From Pseudomonas sp. FP1742 (lineage in GTDB: Bacteria; Pseudomonadota; Gammaproteobacteria; Pseudomonadales; Pseudomonadaceae), in NCBI RefSeq assembly GCF_030687145.1, contig NZ_CP117460.1:3968001-4032000 (forward strand): 64,000 nucleotides of DNA, written 5' to 3'. How positions within the stretch are numbered: position 1 is the first letter of the stretch; each line of letters opens with the position of its first letter. Below the pieces are notes generated by a model, which ran no database searches, was not told where the DNA came from, and saw only the letters and a program-made list of their open reading frames with translations. Below are positions 61,387-64,000 of this stretch, in pieces. The position numbers and the translations under genes were made by a program.

Positions 61387-61881
61387 ATGAGCACCCAACT
61401 CACACTGATTGAAACCTCGGATTTCGAAGCTGATCGTATCGTCCAAGAAAACCAGCTGATCGACGAAGCGCTGCATATTCTGGATCGTCGGCTGTTCACC
61501 CGCGGCCCTAATCTGACGTCGCCTGACGCCGTGACCTCATACCTAAAACTGCATCTTGCGCAACAAGAGCATGAAGTCTTCGGTGTGATTTTTCTCGATG
61601 CCAAGCACCGAGTGCTGGCGTTCGAAGTTCTCTTTCATGGCAGCATTGATGGCGCCAGCGTTTACCCCCGCCAAGTCGTTAAGCGTTCCCTAGCGCATAA
61701 CGCTGCGGCCGCCATTTTTGTTCACAACCACCCCTCAGGGTGTACGGAACCCAGCCAGGCGGATCGCGTGTTGACCGCACGGTTGAAAGAGGCCTTGGCC
61801 TTGATCGAAGTGCGCGTACTGGATCACTTCATCGTGGGTGAAGGTCGTCCGCTCTCCCTTGCCGAATACGGCTGGCTTTAA
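61387..61881 (+). CDS. radC: RadC/UPF0758 family JAB-domain protein
   Basis: A 164-residue protein with the JAMM metalloprotease-like signature H113-N-H115-P-S-G and a later Asp (SQAD). [55 protein letters not shown] is the core. It lacks the N-terminal helix-hairpin-helix of chromosomal RadC, as ICE-borne versions do. GGAGG precedes the ATG. Role in DNA repair is not proven; it is typical ICE cargo. Confidence 0.93.
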   Translation: MSTQLTLIETSDFEADRIVQENQLIDEALHILDRRLFTRGPNLTSPDAVTSYLKLHLAQQEHEVFGVIFLDAKHRVLAFEVLFHGSIDGASVYPRQVVKRSLAHNAAAAIFVHNHPSGCTEPSQADRVLTARLKEALALIEVRVLDHFIVGEGRPLSLAEYGWL

Positions 61882-61888
61882 CCCTTAC

Positions 61889-61906
61889 AGGCGCCTTCGG
61901 GCGCCT
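61889..61906 (+). terminator. UUCG-capped hairpin after radC
   Basis: AGGCGCC-TTCG-GGCGCCT, a very stable 7-bp stem with a UUCG tetraloop, 8 nt after the radC stop and 28 nt before the next ATG. It is followed by TGTTC rather than a clean U-run. Confidence 0.7.
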
Positions 61907-61933
61907 TGTTCATCTTCACTCTGGAGACCCCTC

Positions 61934-62680
61934 ATGAACCCCACACACCAAGCCCCAGCTCCGCTGAAGGCCTCAAACCCATTTGCTCGCGGTTACGAGA
62001 ACCTTTATATCGAACGGCTGCTACTGATCACCTACGAAAACGACTGCCCTCCCTGCTTTCGAGCCGTGCACGACGCACAAGCCCATCTGCCCGACGATGA
62101 GCTGCAACTGTTCCCCTGCCTGTTCAATGACGATTTCGCCTTGATCAGCGAAGGCCAATCTATCCCAGATGAGTTAGATGAACGCTGCCCGTCCACCGGG
62201 CTGGTGCGCCAAGTGATCTATGCCGTGATGGGCGAAATGCTCAACGAGCGGCATCACGTCGGCGACCTGTACTCCCTGGAAGAAGCCCAAGCCATGGTCC
62301 GTCGCTTGCGCTTCGAAACGGGACACTACAGTCGAGCCTGGGAAATCAGCACCGCACACCTTCCCGAAGAAGCGATGCTTTATCTAGAAGAGTGGGTCAG
62401 TCACTCCGCACCGAGGCAAACCGGCCTCTTGTTCGAGCTGTTCACGTTGTCGGATTGCTGTGGCATCGGTTGCAAATTGATCGGCACGCCATGGACCGAC
62501 GATAACCTGCTGAAGATTGAGGGCCGTCCTTACTCATCGCTGAGGCAAGAGCAACTCGATGCCGGTACGCCAGTAGCGTTGATCGAGGTGCTGTACCTCG
62601 CGGCATTGGCCGATGTGCGATTGTTGATCTTCGACCCCGACGCTGCCGTTTTGGATGGCCTCGCCACTTTTGATGAATAG
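61934..62680 (+). CDS. ICE-associated hypothetical protein
   Basis: A 248-residue protein with no domain I can name. It is acidic, with an N-terminal Pro/Ala stretch, then ARGYENLYIERLLLITYENDCPPCFRAVHDAQAHLPDDELQLFPCLFNDDFALISEG and a conserved-looking C-terminal half (ELFTLSDCCGIGCKLIGTPWTDDNLLKIEGRPYSSLRQEQL). No signal or TM segment. ATG at 61934 has CTGGAG 7 nt upstream. It sits between radC and the pilus operon. Confidence 0.8.
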   Translation: MNPTHQAPAPLKASNPFARGYENLYIERLLLITYENDCPPCFRAVHDAQAHLPDDELQLFPCLFNDDFALISEGQSIPDELDERCPSTGLVRQVIYAVMGEMLNERHHVGDLYSLEEAQAMVRRLRFETGHYSRAWEISTAHLPEEAMLYLEEWVSHSAPRQTGLLFELFTLSDCCGIGCKLIGTPWTDDNLLKIEGRPYSSLRQEQLDAGTPVALIEVLYLAALADVRLLIFDPDAAVLDGLATFDE

Positions 62681-62741
62681 CAACGTGTTCAGCGTTAACA
62701 CGACCCGCCTTGAATCAACTTTCTCACTGAATCGCTCCTTC

Positions 62742-62784
62742 ACCTCATGTCAGGTTCTGCACTGAATCTGACATGAGGTTTTTT
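62742..62784 (+). terminator. Terminator/attenuator directly before pilL
   Basis: ACCTCATGTCAG (62742-62753) pairs with CTGACATGAGGT (62768-62779), ending in TTTTTT. The pilL-type ATG starts 2 nt after the T-run, and its ribosome site (GAGG) lies in the 3' arm. Besides terminating the upstream transcript it could hide the ribosome site of the pilus operon. Confidence 0.8.
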
Positions 62785-62786
62785 CC

Positions 62787-63329
62787 ATGGAGCGTTTTTT
62801 CACGCCTGTCTGCCTGCTGGGTTTGTTGAGCGCCTGCACCGCGCAAATCCCCAACCCATTGCCGACCAATCCAGCGGTCAACGGTGGCTTCAATCGAGCC
62901 CAGCTCTCGAAGGGCACGGCCGAAGGAAGCCATCCGCGAGAGCTCCGCTATGGCCGCTACACGCTGGTCAGCACTGAGCCCACCACGGAACAACGCGATC
63001 TTCTCGCCCAAATCATGGAAGTGAACATCCCGTCCAGTCTGAGTCCTTCGGTGCAGGATGCGTTGCAGTACGTATTGCAGCGCTCGGGCTATTCGCTCTG
63101 CCCCGTTACCGCGTCAGTGAGGGTGCTCTTTACTCGGCCCCTGCCAGCGGCCCATTACCGGATGGGTCCAATCCCTTTGCGCAGCGCGCTACAAGTGCTG
63201 GCTGGTCCCGCCTGGCAACTCACGACCGATGAAGTCAGCCGTTCGGTCTGCTTCAAACAGCAGAAAGCTGATGCCGGCGTCACGCTGACCATACCCGTCT
63301 CGCCCCATCAGTTGGAGGCACGTCCATGA
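62787..63329 (+). CDS. pilL: PilL-type lipoprotein, start of conjugative type IV pilus operon
   Basis: A 180-residue lipoprotein: signal peptide with lipobox LLSAC (Cys17), then the PilL N-terminal domain (LRYGRYTLVSTEPTTEQRDLLAQIMEVNIPSSLSPSVQDALQYVLQRSGYSLC). The PilL2 family of PFGI-1/PAPI-1 and plasmid R64 begins the thin pilus operon that brings mating cells together. It overlaps the next gene by 4 nt. The start is next to a terminator-like hairpin. Confidence 0.87.
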   Translation: MERFFTPVCLLGLLSACTAQIPNPLPTNPAVNGGFNRAQLSKGTAEGSHPRELRYGRYTLVSTEPTTEQRDLLAQIMEVNIPSSLSPSVQDALQYVLQRSGYSLCPVTASVRVLFTRPLPAAHYRMGPIPLRSALQVLAGPAWQLTTDEVSRSVCFKQQKADAGVTLTIPVSPHQLEARP

Positions 63330-63997
63330 AAGCCTCAACGTTTCAAACCCTTACAATCGGGCTTCTTTGCCTAGCGGTCGCCGGCCTGAGTGGTGGTTTG
63401 TATAACCAGTATCAACGAGTGGCCGAACTGCAGAGCACGAACACTCAACACCTACAAACCCTGGACACCCTGCAACGTGATTCAAACGCCCTCAAGGATG
63501 CACAGGAAAAGCTGCAGTACGCGCTGAAAGACTTGAAGCAGATGGTCGATAGCGGTGAGCAACAGGCCAATACCCTCGATCCGATGTTGGATCAATGGGC
63601 GCAAGAGATACAGGAACTGCGCGATGGTCTGGCAGCCCGTGCCACCGAGGCAGACATGACAGCGCTACGCGCACGCCTCGAGCACGTCGAGCAGCAGCTC
63701 CTGGACCTCAGGACAAAGCCATTCCCTCCACCGCCGACGCCTTCCGCGACCCAACCGAAAAAGACCGCTCGCCCCAAGCCCGCCCCGCTTTTGCCACCGT
63801 TCTCAGTGTTGGGTGTCGAGTCCCGCGGGGGTGAGCGCTTTCTGGCGGTCGCACCTCCTGACAGTCGCTCTCTTAGAGATGTTCGGCTGCTGCATAGCGG
63901 CGAGCAGCTCGGGGCCTGGCGCCTGAAAGTGCTGGAGCCGAACTCAGCCATCTTCGCGGTGGCCGCTCAGCCAGACCAAACCGTGCACCTCCCTTGA
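63326..63997 (+). CDS. Membrane-anchored coiled-coil protein of the ICE pilus operon
   Basis: A 223-residue protein. One TM segment (about residues 8-26, LTIGLLCLAVAGLSGGLYN) is followed by a long coiled coil (about 30-130), a Pro/Lys-rich linker (PPPPTPSATQPKKTARPKP) and a small C-terminal beta-domain (FSVLGVESRGGERFLAVAPP...FAVAAQPDQTVHLP). The layout resembles alignment-type proteins of pili or secretion systems. It is complete; stop at 63995-63997. Function is unassigned. Confidence 0.82.
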   Translation: MKASTFQTLTIGLLCLAVAGLSGGLYNQYQRVAELQSTNTQHLQTLDTLQRDSNALKDAQEKLQYALKDLKQMVDSGEQQANTLDPMLDQWAQEIQELRDGLAARATEADMTALRARLEHVEQQLLDLRTKPFPPPPTPSATQPKKTARPKPAPLLPPFSVLGVESRGGERFLAVAPPDSRSLRDVRLLHSGEQLGAWRLKVLEPNSAIFAVAAQPDQTVHLP

Positions 63998-64000
63998 GAC

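Larger units (their letters stand above)
48601..64000. mobile_element. PFGI-1/PAPI-1-class integrative and conjugative element (partial; right end outside window)
   Basis: From about 48.8 kb the gene order alpA, parA, parB, DUF2857, STY4528 replication protein, TIGR03761 protein, DUF3158, ssb, topB, DUF3577/STY4534, radC, pilL is that of the conserved backbone of tRNA-integrating GI/ICEs such as PFGI-1, PAPI-1 and SPI-7. The window ends inside the pilus operon; integrase, relaxase and type IV secretion genes would lie to the right. The left boundary is set only by gene content: I see no tRNA gene or recognisable tRNA 3' end in 48549-48803, and the direct-repeat partner is not in the window. 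Confidence 0.85.

Noticed and set aside
1..64000. CRISPR array, transposase, rRNA or restriction/anti-phage system
   Set aside because: No regularly spaced repeats, DDE/tyrosine recombinase motifs, rRNA-like sequence or known defence genes were seen.

Overview
The window looks like a chromosomal segment of a Pseudomonas of the P. fluorescens/P. putida type. The evidence is high-GC core genes (pntA, gcl-hyi-glxR-ttuD, glcCDEFG) in Pseudomonas-like order, a REPIN made of two inverted REP elements, and, from about 48.8 kb to the right edge, the replication/partition module of a PFGI-1/PAPI-1 class integrative and conjugative element (ICE).

Region 1 (1-17.4 kb) is almost all minus strand. It holds the truncated-by-window pntA, three Gfo/Idh/MocA oxidoreductases, and a long gene run: biotin carboxylase-biotinyl fusion, PxpB-PxpC fusion, PxpA, ABM monooxygenase, OsmC, DUF1445 (YcsI-like), GlcG/HbpS, SDR, and an acetoin-dehydrogenase-type E1 alpha/E1 beta/lipoyl-hydrolase set. 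A divergent LysR gene and an APC permease close the region. A repeated GATAACGTC box before both the long run and the permease suggests one regulon.

Region 2 (17.7-29.6 kb) is a two-carbon pathway. GlcDEF oxidises glycolate to glyoxylate; Gcl, Hyi, GlxR and glycerate kinase then carry it to 2-phosphoglycerate. Between the two halves lie a deleted pyruvate kinase remnant and a frameshifted partial copy of glcC. The glcC-glcD gap has two TGGT-N3-ACCA operators.

Region 3 (29.7-46 kb) is accessory catabolism. A DUF1302/DUF1329/YCF48/MMPL export-type system is followed by an FMN reductase and a TIM-barrel protein. Next come a GntR regulator, an MhpA-like flavin hydroxylase, a VOC (extradiol-like) protein and a fumarylacetoacetate hydrolase family protein. 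Divergent to these are DUF1185, a zinc alcohol dehydrogenase, a cupin, a 3-hydroxyacyl-CoA dehydrogenase and a TetR regulator. Similar TGC-centred operator-like sites precede the separate arms.

Region 4 (46.5-48.5 kb) has two further, more AT-rich Gfo/Idh genes. Region 5 (48.8-64 kb) is the ICE: an unknown protein, AlpA, ParA, a small protein, ParB, DUF2857, STY4528-type replication protein, TIGR03761 protein, DUF3158, SSB, TopB, a minus-strand FecR-N-like protein, an XRE regulator, a 0.9 kb gene-free highly structured segment, DUF3577/STY4534 protein, RadC, several unknown proteins, and the start of the type IV pilus (PilL) operon. Noteworthy signals are palindromic iteron-like repeats inside the replication gene, a 22-bp-arm perfect inverted repeat, hairpins holding the ribosome binding sites of topB and pilL, and the probable long structured RNA at 59.5-60.4 kb. 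No tRNA, rRNA, CRISPR or IS transposase was seen.
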